From Bicyclus anynana (taxonomy: Eukaryota; Arthropoda; Insecta; Lepidoptera; Nymphalidae), in assembly GCF_947172395.1 (NCBI RefSeq), contig NC_069090.1, positions 11,290,226 to 11,354,225 on the forward strand: a DNA stretch of 64,000 nucleotides, written 5' to 3'. Below the pieces are notes generated by a model. That model did not search any database. It was given only the letters and a program-made list of their open reading frames with translations, and was not told the origin of the DNA. This document shows positions 1 through 30,137 of the stretch, in pieces. How positions within the stretch are numbered: position 1 is the stretch's first letter; every line of letters starts with the position of its first letter. Made by a program: the position numbers and the translations under genes.

Positions 1-176
1 ATCGTGAGGAAACCTGCATACTTGAGAATTTTCTTAATTCTCTACGTGTGTAAAGTCTGCCAATCCGCATTGAGCCTGCGTGGTGGACTTGCTAGCGTAA
101 CCCCTCTCATTCTGAGGAGACACGTGCTCAACAGTGAGCCGAATATAGGTTGTTAATGATGATGATGATGATTAAA
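1..176 (+). repeat. SINE family B, copy 1 (5' part outside the window)
   Basis: This is the 3' portion of a dispersed element that recurs at 1271-1443, 11639-11925, 13207-13466, 58362-58665 and 63430-63695. Shared blocks include the 'catcgtgaggaaacctgcat' stretch, 'gccaatccgcatt', and a terminal (GAT)n run. Fuller copies carry a tRNA-like B box (GGTTCGAATCC), so I call it a tRNA-derived SINE. Its 3' end stops about 20 nt before the acceptor of the first PP1 exon. Confidence 0.8.
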
Positions 177-197
177 ATGTTTAAATGTTGCCCACAG

Positions 198-17703
<17,506 letters not shown>

Positions 17704-19960
17704 GTTACTATCCTATACGTACCAGGGGCGATGGTTCTTAACAACCCAATTCCTATTGGGTTACCTTTTAAGGACATACATAATTAAACATACAATTAGT
17801 CGAACACATTCAGACTAAAAAAACCACATAAACGGGTTACGTACGAGAAAAGGACATGTCCCAATTTTTTATGGAGGCTGGGTCTTTATTCTGAATGTCA
17901 ACTAAGCATAACAAATTATTTTTATCTTAAAAGAACATAAAATATAGGGCTTAAAACCAAAAATAAAAAAAATTTGGAACCCGCATTTTTTTTAAATTAA
18001 TTAAATAAAATGTATTTTTTCATTACACATTTGCTGACAACATTAATTAAGATTTTATATAATGCCAGCATGCTTGTAACTCGCATGTCAGTGATCTTCA
18101 CGTTTATGGCATTTTTAAAGCAATTTAAGGATTTTTTAAGTTTAATTCTTCTCTGTCTACGATTCAATGTTCAATTTTTATCTTGTGTCTTATTGACATT
18201 TGATAATATTACATGACATTACACACCGGATATGAATTCGATTTCAGGTGTTTTTATTGGCTATTTTGAACACTTTTACTGTCTACGTTTAATTTGTAGA
18301 CAAGGGAGCGAAACAAAAAAATATATTTATCTAATTAATTCGAGTTCTAAAAAATTTGAAAATTATTTTCTCAAAAGCAATTTGTATCTTCTATTCGTAA
18401 AAAATACTATCGACCTGCTTATAAATTATAAATAATAAAGGCCCATTTAGGGACATGTCCTTTCATTCTTCGCGACTGATACATACCACCACTACTGCAG
18501 CCAACAACTTATCCTAAAACTACGCATTGGACCAACGCTGGCCCATCGAATGGTCGTTGGGATTCTATGATTGCAACCTACACGATGGCGACGTTCAGTG
18601 TTCATTTGTAGTTGGACCAAGATGGATGTCGAAGCTGTCGCCGCTGCTTGAGTTGCACGAAATAATTAAGGATATCAAGGACATTTTGTGTAAATTCACT
18701 AACAAGATCTAGCGTACACTGAGCACTGGACGTGAAGTGTAGAGCTCGTCGCCATCGCTAACCCTTTCACTGACATCCTTGGTTGTGTGGCCAAAAAACC
18801 GACAACGAAAACATAAGGCCACCATACCCTCTCATCGTGACCTCTACTAGTTGTTTAATCACGATGATACGTATCATACGCATAGTACATAGACACATTT
18901 ACGCTATTACGAGTACCTTCATAGAGAGTTTACGGATCATCCAATTCAGATTAAATTTACACCTCTGATCATTTTATTTTATATATCTACATAAAACTTT
19001 TTAATCCGTGTAGAAATTGTAGTACCTTTCCAATATGGGTTAGAATGACGCATAAAGACGCTAAAAACAAATAGACGATCTTTATTATGCACTAAATATG
19101 TTTGGTTTTTAAATGAACCTTATTTATGAATGAATAGAATCCATTTTAACCTGTCTGTCTGTCCGTCCCGCAGTTAAACGCCCCAGACCGCCGCCATCGC
19201 TTCGGAAGTCGACGACTTGCATGGATCCCCACGTTAACCGTTATTTTTACCCTTCCGTACATTTTAATTTGTTGACAGCTTTTGGTCATAATACGATTTA
19301 ATTAAAAAATGCATAAGAAGACATTAAAATAAGTAATTTGTGAATACATTGTTTTTTAACTTGAACCTATTTTAGTTAGCCGTTGGAACTGCATTTATGC
19401 AGTTAAAATTTTTGTTTAAATTGTTACTTTTTACGGCTACGATAAATATTATTTTACATTTTAATTTTTTTTTTTTAAATTTTATAACAAAATCACTTTA
19501 ACAATATCGTATTGTAATGGATATAATTTCTAATATTGAATGGTACGCAATGGTATAAAAATAATTAAATACATTGTGGATTTTATTGTATTGTATTGGA
19601 CTGTATTGAGTTTCAAAGGCTGTCAATTGTGTTGATTTTGTTTCAATGAATTTTTAATATTTGTATGTGTAAACCATGAATTAGCCAATCATGTTCTTGC
19701 TCTCTGAAATGTCAATGAAAATAAACATGTTAAGTCACAAAATCAATATTGTATAATATATCAATATAATCGGAGGACTGCATCGCAATGCAAATCCGCC
19801 TGTAATACTTACATTGTACGCGTGAAAACATTGGCTTTAATATATTAGAACGATCCAGCGTAGTTTCGATTCGTCGGTTTGCAATATTTGTCATTTTTCG
19901 TAGTAAAAATCGGTTAATATTTGCGGTCAAGGGGCGGGACTTGGACCAGACATAGACAAT
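17704..19960 (+). other. PP1 3' flank: probable 3' UTR with a candidate alternative terminal exon at 19174
   Basis: No other gene is supported. The TGA stop at 17701 overlaps a perfect donor hexamer (GTGAGT starting at 17700). A pyrimidine-rich acceptor (CTGTCTGTCTGTCCGTCCCGCAG) ends at 19173. Splicing between them would give Lys-Asn-stop, leaving the protein nearly unchanged. AATAAA lies at 19720-19725. Transcription is inferred from sequence only. Confidence 0.4.
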
Positions 19961-20621
19961 ACTATAGACAAACCGCATAACTTAGTCCTCGTCTGCAAGG
20001 CGTAGTGGTGGGTATATGATAGACGTTCGGCAGAGACAAGAGGGAGACAAGAGAGGGGAGAGAGGGAGGCAAGACGACACTGTCATTGTCTCTGCCAAAT
20101 CCCCATTACAACATTATTTGTCGCTCCCCTCTGGCGTCATACTCTCGCACCGCCCTGCGCAAGCGAAAACTCCGTTTTTTGTCGCTCCCCTCTGACGTCA
20201 TACTCCCGCACTGCCCTGGGCAAGCGAGGACTCCATTATTTGTCGCTCCCCTCTGACGTCATAATCTCGCACCGCCCTGCGCAAGCGAAGACTCCGTTTT
20301 TTGTCGCTCCCCTCTGACGTCATACTCCCGCACTGCCATGGGCAAGCGAGGACGCCATTATTTGTCGCTCCCCTCTGACGTCATACTCTCATACCGCCCT
20401 GCGCAAGCGAAGACTCCGTTATTTGTCGCTCCCCTCTGACGTCATACTCCCGCACTGCCATGAGCAAGCGAGGACGCCATTATTTGTCGCCCCCCTCTGA
20501 CGTCATACTCTCGCACCGCCCTGCGCAAGCGAAGACTCCGTTATTTGTCGCTCCCCTCTGACGTCATACTCCCGCACTGCCCTGCGCAAGCGAGGACTCC
20601 GTTATTCGGTATGTCTATAGT
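19961..20621. mobile_element. 661-bp non-autonomous TIR transposon with an internal 61-bp satellite
   Basis: The ends are about 31-bp inverted repeats, 26 of 31 positions matching (ACTATAGACAAACCGCATAA and the reverse complement of 20591-20621). If the element is taken to begin at CTATAG, TA flanks it on both sides, as in Tc1/mariner-type insertion. It has no ORF. Positions 20030-20096 hold a purine-rich tract bounded by GGCAGAGACAA and its inverse. Confidence 0.8.
20121..20608 (+). repeat. Eight 61-bp tandem repeats in a dimeric (122-bp) higher-order pattern
   Basis: Units start at 20121, 20182, 20243, 20304, 20365, 20426, 20487 and 20548. Odd units read CGCAC/TACCGCC and GCGAA(A/G)ACTCC; even units read CGCACTGCC and GCGAGGAC. 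Seven of eight contain TGACGTCA, the palindromic CRE/ATF-type motif. The unit's end (CGAGGACTCCGTTATT) equals the inner part of the right TIR, so the satellite appears to have grown from the element's own end. Confidence 0.92.
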
Positions 20622-22386
20622 ACGAGCGAACTATTAACTTAAAGAAAATATGATGATGATCACAGGCGGATTTTGAATATTTGCGTTGCGGCCCTAATTT
20701 GTACCAGCTTTGAGGAGCGTTGTCACATGACGTAATATCAGCTGACGGGCTAAGAACTTTTTTTTTCTTATAAACTGGCTTTACGGCTTTGAGTTCTAGC
20801 TCTTTAAAACTCTTTGAACTCTAGTGTGTAATTAGAGACAAGTTTTTATTGTTCACACTACGCTATGGTGAGCAAACTCCATGCGCTAGAAGTCTACTAT
20901 CGAGAGTAATATCGGTTTATTATAAACATAAAAGTGAATTATGTGTAGAACAAAATTAAAATGTCCAACGCTGGAGGAAGTTACGTCATATGACGATACT
21001 CTCTTAAAAATCACAATGATTGCTGGAATATTACATTCAGTAGACAATAGTATTGGACTGTAGAGATCTTAACTATAGCTGATATATTGCTGTAGCATAT
21101 TTGTAAGTAGTAAACTGACAGTGAACCCATGAATTACTTTCACTGCCTTTTTCCGTCTGAATTATTCCTTTTTCTCTTCCAAAAAATCGGGTTAAGATCA
21201 TAGCACACATATCAACTAGCAAAGGGATCGCAAGTCGACACGCCATCAACCAAGCGTCGACTCAGCTACGGCTAGGCGATGTCGATCGCAGGTTGACGGC
21301 GAGGCGATACGCGGGAGCGGTGATTGGGCCAATATATTGTACCTACGGTCCGACGACTCGATAATGACTCACGAAATTATGTGAAAACTTGTTATTTGCT
21401 CCCCGGTTTGGAGTATATGTGACGTTTTTATTAAACGTAAATGCAGTCTAAACAGCAGCGACGAAGAGTCCATACAAGCCGCTACCGCTATATTACCGCT
21501 ATTTAAAAATCCATACATTTTCATTGTAAAAAATTATATAAAAATTGTATGGATATACGAGACACCATGTCACGCGGTATGAATTTCCTTTTCTTTGAGT
21601 TATACCAACCTTCGACACTGCTATACAATATATGTCGCTGGCTGCAAGAGACGTGCTCGGATACGAAGAAACGTAAGCCCACGGACGGTAAGCCGCCAAC
21701 TTGTCAAGGCGAGGCGATTATGTCACGATTCCGAATACTTTAACGGCCGGTCCCTTTCCGAGCTGATAAGTGTGCTATGACACTTAATGTAAAAAAAAAT
21801 TCTAACTGCTGAAATTCCAGAGATTCCATTTTGATTTTTCTTGTAATCCTATGTTCTTGTACTTTCGTTTCTATTTTGTATTTTCTATATTTGACCTCTC
21901 GAGGAAATTCAGTAGTGATTGACACGTATGTGGTGTGCGTTAAATCAAATACAAAGTTGAAATATTTAATATTAAATTCGTCTCTGAGTTATTAAACATG
22001 GGGGGTAGTTTTAATTTGTTAATGATTATAAGCTGCCAGTGTTGCAAGTGAAAACAATATTTTTTTTACTTTCTATACAATAATAAAATGGGGAGTACAA
22101 TCAGCGTTATAATAATGTAACAGTGTGATTGGTCGGTGTGTATCCGTTGTATGATTGTTTGTATGTCTGTTTCTACGCTTGTGTCGTACTCATTATCCAA
22201 TAGTTTAAGGTATGGCGAGATTTCTATATTACATGTTATGTTGATCGACATCAACATAATATATCATAGACAGAGAAGTAAATAGACAGATGGACGCATC
22301 CTTTGCATTCCCTTAAAAAAGAGCAAGTTATAGACTGCTTAAAAACAAAACACTATGTTTAAAAACAAAAAAAAACACTGAGCAAC
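20622..22386. other. Intergenic, no gene seen
   Basis: Positions 21440-21530 ('cgaagagtccatacaag...aaaaatccatacat') resemble 44825-44905, a short dispersed repeat. Nothing else is supported. Confidence 0.55.
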
Positions 22387-22389
22387 TTA

Positions 22390-22628
22390 GTGGTCATTTA
22401 CACGAGCGGCAGCTGCTACCCCCAACTGCCGTCAGCGACGTCTCGGCGGCAGCCAACGGTAGTCGACTGCAGTTGACGAACGCCGTCGACCGTCGCAGTC
22501 GGTGACTGTCGTCGCCTGCCGCCAAAACTTCGCCGACTACAGTCGACTGCCGTTGGCTGCCGCCGAGACGACGCCGACTGCAGTCGACTGCGGTCGTCGG
22601 TAGAGTTGCCACTCGTGTAAATGAACCA
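22390..22628. mobile_element. 239-bp GC-rich foldback MITE, Harbinger-like TTA target site
   Basis: The ends share CATTTACACGAG(C/T)GGCA as an inverted repeat, and TTA is found immediately outside both ends (22387-22389 and 22629-22631). Inside, a second inverted repeat of about 36 bp (GGCGGCAGCCAACGGTAGTC against its inverse) surrounds several GTCGACTGCAGT-type palindromes. A 3-bp TTA/TAA duplication is characteristic of the PIF/Harbinger superfamily. It is non-coding. Confidence 0.75.
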
Positions 22629-22631
22629 TTA

Positions 22632-24221
22632 TACATGGACTGTTGAAATAAATACGAGTCAAAACTAGAGTATTTGATGACTGTGCAGCTTTTGCAAAGA
22701 TAAATCAAAAAATTAACTAATTATGAGCCTAAAATTACAACATTAACTCTTTTGCAAAGTACCTTCATATATATCGGGATGTCAAATTCGTATATCTTGT
22801 GAATTACGTGCCAATCTATCAATCAGTCTATTAATTTCTTTGTCTACAATGTATATAATGTCTAGTACTAGCAACAAATTGATTGGCACCTTATTAAAAA
22901 GTAATTAGTAGTTTCGATGGTCACAGACTGTGTACTTACATATATACATACATACATAAAACGTGTACTTATTTCAATAATTATAATCAATCGAAGGTAC
23001 AGATCCGATTACGTATGGGGTTATATTTGAAAAAAAATATGTATCTTTGTTTACTATGGTTTATAAATATAAATGCCTAAAAATTTGACATTTAAAGTTT
23101 ACTTAAAAATGTTACATTTAAAGTTTGCCTAAAAATGTTACATTTAAAGTTTCAGACTTTTTATCGACAATTAAGTAGCGGTTTTTTACATCACTACCTT
23201 CAAAAGATCTGGTATTATTGTCATATAATCAATATTAACAATCGAAACGTGTAATACAGAAATCTCGCATTTTATGACATTGAGGAAAGGTGTTATTGAT
23301 AATATTGAAAGTAATTTAATGATTATTATAAATGATAAGTAGTAAGCGTATTAAGCTAAGGTCCCTTGAGGCCGTCCCTGAAGCTGGGACCTCTCATTTG
23401 TTGCGTCACATCAAATCTAAGTATAATACGCGGCATGTAAGTTGAACTATGCGCTTTGACACATTCTCAGGTGTAAGCGATGTACGAGTAAACTTATAGC
23501 AACATGTTAACGCCATTACATTTTTATATCAAATTTTAATTGAATAAGCAATTTCGAAACAAACATATTATCTCGGATATTCCATACATGAGGTGTACAT
23601 CTCACAGATGAAAAATATCTAATAACATATTTAAATTAATTTTATTAGATTAATAAATAATTTAAATTAACACCAAAATGTAACACTTATACTTTTAGAA
23701 ATTATATACAGGTTTGAAAAAAATATATATGTTTTTTTAATTTCTGGATTTAAATTTTTAGACATGTGCCCTTTTCGAAATTGCATATTTAAATAATTTG
23801 ACATTTGACACCAACCAGGCAACCAGGGAGCTCGCGTAACACTTGTTTATTGTATTTGTGCAGACAACTGTCTTTTTCGGTTCAACTTACTTGCCGGGGT
23901 ATATACTCGTCATTATAAATGCATTATCAGCGAATGTCTGAAAACGTGGGCGCGTTACATTAATTCATTCCATAGATATAATCATGTATGTAGCTTGAAT
24001 TATCTACTACTTATCTACATTTTGTTTGGACTCAGTAGCGTTCACGCAATTTTGTATGAATGCTTGTTCATACAAAATAAATGTTTTCAGTGCGCCCCCT
24101 ATCCATAAATGATAACTAAAAATGTATTCAATGGATTGTTATATTTACGCAAAATTTTTAAAACTATCAAAGACATGTTTGTATGAAAAGCATTATGCAT
24201 TAAATAATGTGCGATGGATAT
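22632..24221. other. Intergenic, AT-rich, no gene seen
   Basis: A short tandem of 'aaaatgttacatttaaagtt' occurs at about 23090-23155. No supported coding or RNA feature is present. Confidence 0.55.
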
Positions 24222-24304
24222 TATACTCAGAGGCATAATTATCCGCCCACTTTAGTATACTCGTGCATATTAAAATGGGCGGATAATTGTGCCTCTGAGT
24301 ATAT
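24222..24304. mobile_element. 83-bp foldback MITE, copy 1
   Basis: The arms begin TATACTCAGAGGCATAATTA and end with the inverse (GGATAATTGTGCCTCTGAGT). A relative of the same length with the same arms lies at 46443-46525, which supports a mobile family. Confidence 0.8.
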
Positions 24305-26061
24305 TTTGAATGACGTAACAAATGAAAGGCACGTTTGGACGCGTGTAGTGACGATGTAGTGATGCTTTGTGCGTTCACGATTTAAGCTGAGGCCAAACCA
24401 ACGCGTCCGCGGTGACGATAATTTGTAACAGCAGTGTAATGATCAATGGCGTGCATAAGGTTCGTAACTTGGGTAGGCACAAGTACAAATTGTACTAAAC
24501 GGAAATTCCGTGGTTCAATGCAGGTTCGCAACAAGTCCTCAGGGTAGGCAATGCCTTTATGCATCTATCATCAGAGGACTTGTCGATGTAAACACGCTGT
24601 GTCAATTTCAAATTCGTACATTACATCTGAAGGGTTATTATGTATCTCGTTTCTCGGTGTACCATTCAAATGATGAGTCACTCTATCGTTCTTTATGGTA
24701 TTTTCGGTTTTGCAATAATCTAACATTGTGTTTTCAACGAAATGACACAATGATAGTCTATTTACATAAAATGACTTTAGTATGGTAGTTAAGTATTACT
24801 ACTTCCGACCATACAAAACGTATACCATAATACCATACTATACGTTACCGTAGTATTTTAACAAAAAACTGGTTTGTACGTAATTTCATTAAAATAATCA
24901 GATTAGATGATCGTAACCGAAACTAATAATAAAAAACCTGTGCGTCTTGAGACGTTCGAAAGAAGTGATAACTTAAACTAATTAATTAAAACTTATTGGA
25001 TTAAGAATCTTCTATTGTCGGAGAGGTATGAAGAACTTTTTGACAGCAAAGAAACTATAATAATTTATTTATTTTGCTATCATCCGCGGAAAGCCGATGA
25101 AACCATGCGACAACGTCACCCAGGTCCGACAAAATACTCTCTACGTACGTTTCACCCCGAAACTGGGGCATCCTCAGGAGATGTTGACTCTACAACGTGC
25201 AATTATTGCAAAGTTAAAAATACGATGAAATTCAAGATACATAATAGGCCCGCTGGTCACCAACACTACGTAAATGGGGCGTAGTGGTTTCGTTGAAATA
25301 ACTATAGATGATCACCATACCGAAAATACAATAAAAGTCATCATTTATCTTCGGTTTACGGAGATACATAATACGCCATTGGCCACGTTTACCGAGATAC
25401 ATAATAGGCCATTGGCCACGTTTACCGAGATACATAATAGGCCATTGGTCACGTTGATCGCCACCGCGGACGCGAGGAGAGCGCGTTAGCTTGGCCGTAG
25501 CCTTAGCATGCCGACGTTACCCGCTTTCTGTTACATTTGTGTCGTATCCTTATTCCAACAACTGCGTTTAGCACGGATCATCGTTATATATTTTTAAACC
25601 ATCTTTTACCATATGTTTTATATATTAATATTTCACTATAATCACATGTTCAAGTTGTTGGCCTAAATATAATTATTAGGGCCGGTTTCACCACCTTCGT
25701 GGTGTCTGATAGCGTAACTGTAAGTTTTGTCACTTTCTTACTTTATATCAAATGACAAAGACAAATCTTGTGAATGAGCTATAAGGCGTTTATCAGAAGG
25801 TGGCAACTGGCCTTTAGTTTGCTTATTCCTAAGTAAGTTTCGTATAGGTACGAGTATATTCAAAATCAGGCGTTTTATTATCGACTTACCTGTGATACAT
25901 AAATTAATCAGGTGAAATCATCGCCGTGCTCATACAAAAACAAAAATAATTATCATACCTCTTCATAAAAACACAGGAATCCTTTGCATATTTAAATTCA
26001 AGTTAAATTGCAGCAAACTTGCACATTTGTCAACATAAGTTTATACAAAAACTTTGTAGAC
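24305..26061. other. Intergenic with a 33-bp x3 minisatellite at 25356-25456
   Basis: 'gagatacataat' starts at 25361, 25394 and 25427 (33-bp period). No gene is supported. Confidence 0.65.
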
Positions 26062-26370
26062 GGCCTCCGTGGCGCTGCGGTATGCGCGGTGGATTTACAA
26101 GACGGAGGTCCTGGGTTCGATCTCCGGGCAGATTGAGATTTTCTTAATTTGTCCAGGTCTGACTGGTGGGAGGCTTCGGCCGTGGCTAGTTATCACCCTA
26201 CCGGCCAAGCGATTTAGAGTTCCGGTACGATGCCGTGTAGAAACCGAAAGGGGTGTGGATTTTCATCCTCCTCCTAACAAGTTAGCCCGCTTCCATCTTA
26301 GACTGCATCATCACTTACCATCAGGTGAGATTGTAGTCAAGGGCTAAGTTGTAAAGAATAAAAAAAAAGA
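26062..26370 (+). repeat. SINE family A, copy 2
   Basis: The head GGCCTCCGTGGCGC, B box GGGTTCGATC and tail AAGGGCTAAGTTGTAAAGAA plus poly(A) are present. Small deletions distinguish it from the 37933 copy. Confidence 0.85.
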
Positions 26371-26394
26371 CGAAACGCAAAATGTGTGTTGACA

Positions 26395-26566
26395 AAACGC
26401 AAGTTGCGTGTGTTGACAAATGCGCAAGTTGCGCGTGTTGACAAATGCGCAAGTTGCGTGTGTTGACAAATGCGCAAGTTGCTGGTGTTGACAAATGCGC
26501 AAGTTGCGTGTGTTGACAAATATGCAAGTTGCGTGTGTTGACAAATGCGCAAGTTGCGTGGACTGT
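26395..26566 (+). repeat. 25-bp minisatellite, 7 copies, directly 3' of a SINE tail
   Basis: 'aagttgc' starts at 26401, 26426, 26451, 26476, 26501, 26526 and 26551. The unit is GCAAGTTGCGTGTGTTGACA plus AATGC. It begins 25 bp after the SINE poly(A). Apparent reverse-strand ORFs here are only translations of the repeat. Confidence 0.92.
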
Positions 26567-29500
26567 ATCATAGAACGAAAGCCTGCGATAGTCAGACATG
26601 CCTTATTTTATGAAGACTGAGTCAGCTCGTGCTCCCATAGGTAAGTAGGTACGGTAGCCAATTGGACTACCACTGGGACTGCGGTGTCTTTGGAAGGTAG
26701 CAGATTTCAAGTGTCTAGATCTTCAATTGTTTAAGTATGTCTGGCTGCCGCAAGCTCCCAGTCCATCACGAATGAAAGCCAGCGAACTTTATAGCTATAA
26801 ATTATGATTAGCTTGAACTTTGTTCTGATCTTACATTATAATAAGTTTTTCTGTTTTAATGTATCGTTTCATATGATTAAATATATTTTTTTTACTTTTT
26901 AGGTAAAACGCAGACCTAGCCTAGTAAATGAGATATGAAGTAAAAATGCGGCTTCATTTTTTTATAGAGTAATGATTATTGTATGTAATTTAAAGTTATT
27001 TTAATCCATAAGTTATTGTAGTAATTTATGCACGAAATTTTGTTTTACAACAATTTTGAGTTGCTGACAAAGATGGTCCGTGTATCCCGACTCCATCGAT
27101 AGAGTAACATGTAAAAAAAAAATTGCGGGGAACAGTATTTTAAATTATTATTCATTTCCTATAATTCGCTATAAACCAGACTGAACTGCATCTAGCGGCT
27201 TTGGCCGACTTGAATCAATTTATTGATGTATGAACAAGAGAATTGTATATTAATTTCATAAATAAAATACTTTCAGAATACTTGGTTTTTATTTTTCTTT
27301 ACCTAACTAACCAACCAACATTATATCTAAGCATTCCTACGAACAACTAAAGTACACTTTAAGGTAGCATTCTTTAACAGGTCGTACGACCCACTGCTTA
27401 GTATGAATTTATATGGGGCACTAAACAAACCCCGAGACCTCGTCATGCGACCGGTGAGCGTGAAACAGTGGGTCGTTCGACCCGGTCGCGGTCGCCAAGA
27501 ACCGAATGCTACCTTTATACCTCATTTACACTCGCGCGAGCGGCGAGACGAGTCGCGAGGCCAAAGTACGGGGCAAGTGTTAGACAGTGCCACAGATTAA
27601 TAGGACAGTGTGCTCGTAGTTCTTCTGGTCACTCGCTGCGCTCGCGTCGGGCACGCGAGGCGAGGACGCGTCGAGGTACGAGGCGAGGACGCGTCGAGGT
27701 ACGAGGCGCGAGTATAACTGAGCTAATAGATACATAATAATTAATACCAAAACCTACACAAGCTTTTTTAAATTCTTTGTCCGTCTTTCTGCATCACTTC
27801 TCTTCCGACATAACCTAACACGCAAATAAATATTTTAAACAGAAGCAACCAAATGAAAATTAGTTCATTCAAATGTACAAGTAATAACACCCCGCATTTT
27901 TGCTTCGGGGGTGGCATAATTTAATTGATACGCCACTTATCTTCATGTCTTGGCACCGCCATCAAAGTGCATACGATGTTTAGTTTAGTGGAAATTTTTT
28001 CGTAATTTTGAAGTCTGGCAACCCTACAGTTGCGTTGTGAAAGCAGGCAACCTTTACGTTTTCAATTCTTTTGGGTACATAAATTGTTTTATCTAGTGTA
28101 CATTTTTTTTTTAATTAACCAATAAAGGAGGTGTAGATTAGATAAATTAAAAATCCTTATTTTATCAAAATTGTGTGTAGTCTAAGGACACAGGGTTTAT
28201 TTATTGGTGTTAAATAATTTCGATGTGTGAGTTTACCTCGTCACTTTAAAATTTGTCTATTTCTCTTCACGAGATAATATTGTTGGTCGTGCCGTAAATA
28301 CTCCTCTGGTCATGAACTTGTGGTTGAAAAGCAAGATGTTGAGCAACTGACGCTATAGCCCCATTGTGGATCAGACACAATACCTGTACAGTACCAACAG
28401 TTGACACGCCTATAGAACATCGAATGGTAAGTAAAAAAAAATACTTTATTTTTCCCTTTCAAATAAGCGTGCTCGAAAGTCAAGAGACCGGATCTTTGTA
28501 CAAGGGCTTGGTTTCCGCCCGTTCGGAACTACTGTATCCAGTACTAGCATAAATTACTTACATATCTATACTTCGGCGAATAAAAGGCGAAAGTGTGAGC
28601 CCTCTCTGTGTGTAATTTCTTCGCGACGTAACTAATGAACTGATATTGCTGTTTGGAATGCAAAACTATTTTTTTTAATTTCACTATACTAATATAATGT
28701 AATTTCAATATTTGCAAGAATGCTCAAACCTATTTAATCCAGCACTGTCACATAATCTGTTCGTAGCGAACGTTTACTGATTATAAACTACTCGACTACC
28801 TCCGTGCAAAATTTTATCGTTGTACGTAAAGAGTTGGTCCCAGAATAGATCCCTGAGGGACTCCGTTGCTGATCTTTTGTATCATCTCTCCTCATGTATT
28901 TTACTGACACGTCTGTTTTCAAGGAAAGTAATTGCTAACTTTAGTATCTTTATTCAGCATAGATTTAAGAGTAGGTACAGAGTAGATCTATGGTATTCAG
29001 GGATTTTTTTCATTTGATAACTACATAATTACGCTCCCTGTACGCAGAATTACAATTATATCTCCAAAATCAGCTCTAAAATATACCTACACGTCACGTG
29101 ATCAAGATCTGTCATTCCCATACATTTTCTAGTTTTCGAAGCGTTTGCGATTGTAGAAAAAATTTAATCTAAATTTACTTTTTTTTCGCTTGTATTTGTT
29201 AGATTGCCAAAAAGCAGACTGTGGCAATTATTAATTAATAATAAACAATTAATTCTATATATTTTTTTTTAATTTTTCTTTTCTTTTGTGTTTGCTAGCT
29301 TTTGAGATTAATTTTTTTGTTCTTCTGAGATTACACTACTGTATTTTTAACTGTATTTTGTTTTATTTTATTAGTGATATAATTATTTTTGTTTGACTTA
29401 TTTTATGTGTTCTGTTCTTCCCTCCTAAGGGTCTGACAGAATACCAGCGTTGTGGGTACTGATGATACACAACAAATTTTAGCTGAGTCAGGTCCATTTT

Positions 29501-29741
29501 TTTGGCACAACATATTTTCTATATATATATATGTATTAGTTTTAAGTTATTATTACGATGTAAATGTATTAGTTTTAAGTTATTATGAAGTTATGTGTTG
29601 TGTTGTTAACAATGATTTCTATTCTATTCTATTCTAAAAAGAATCGACGTGCCACTTGGTTTCATGGGCTGGCTCCGACCAATTATGGAAGGACCTGTAT
29701 CACACTCATAGTCACGAACAAAATTGTCTGTCATTTTCTGA
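26567..29741. other. Intergenic, no gene supported
   Basis: Positions 27480-27720 are GC-rich, with a 24-bp tandem pair (GAGGCGAGGACGCGTCGAGG). The open frames there have low complexity and no domain. The rest is AT-rich. Confidence 0.55.
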
Positions 29742-29985
29742 GGAAAACGAGCTTAGATTTGGTATATATCTTATACTAAACTAGAAGTTTTTGCCCGTTT
29801 TTTACACAATTCAATTACACAAAAAGGTATTTTTACGGAGCTCTTTAAGCGACGAACACGATTACAACTATTTAACATTGATTCTGTAGAGACATTTTTT
29901 ATAATCGCATTACATCGTTGATCATATACTTTGACAGAAAAGTAACGTCTAGCGAGGCAGGTCCTATACAATAATTGGTCTGAGT
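29742..29985 (+). repeat. Diverged repeat pair flanking nucleotidase exons 1-2, left copy
   Basis: It shares 'ggtatttttacggagct' and 'aaaagtaacgtctagcgagg' in order with 32744-32955. The left copy ends about 150 bp upstream of the nucleotidase start codon; the right copy lies in intron 2. Confidence 0.7.
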
Positions 29986-30137
29986 GGGCTGGCCTCAGAG
30001 GGTATACTAACACTGCGGCGATCACTGGCGAAATAGATTAGATACTAAATACTTGATGATTATTTATTAATTATTGCCATGATTAAGATATGACAGTAAA
30101 TCTACTCGCACATCTTTTAGATTATTGTGGGTGAAGC

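Noticed and set aside
18527..18712. 61-aa frame downstream of PP1 as a small gene.
   Set aside because: No domain, no splice or promoter context; probably 3' UTR or intergenic chance ORF.
22394..22708. 104-aa reverse frame as a coding gene.
   Set aside because: It lies inside a palindromic GC-rich MITE, and its composition follows the repeat.
26062..26140. tRNA gene, because of A- and B-box motifs (also at 37933 and 63430).
   Set aside because: No complete cloverleaf follows; the motifs are the Pol III promoter of repeated SINEs.
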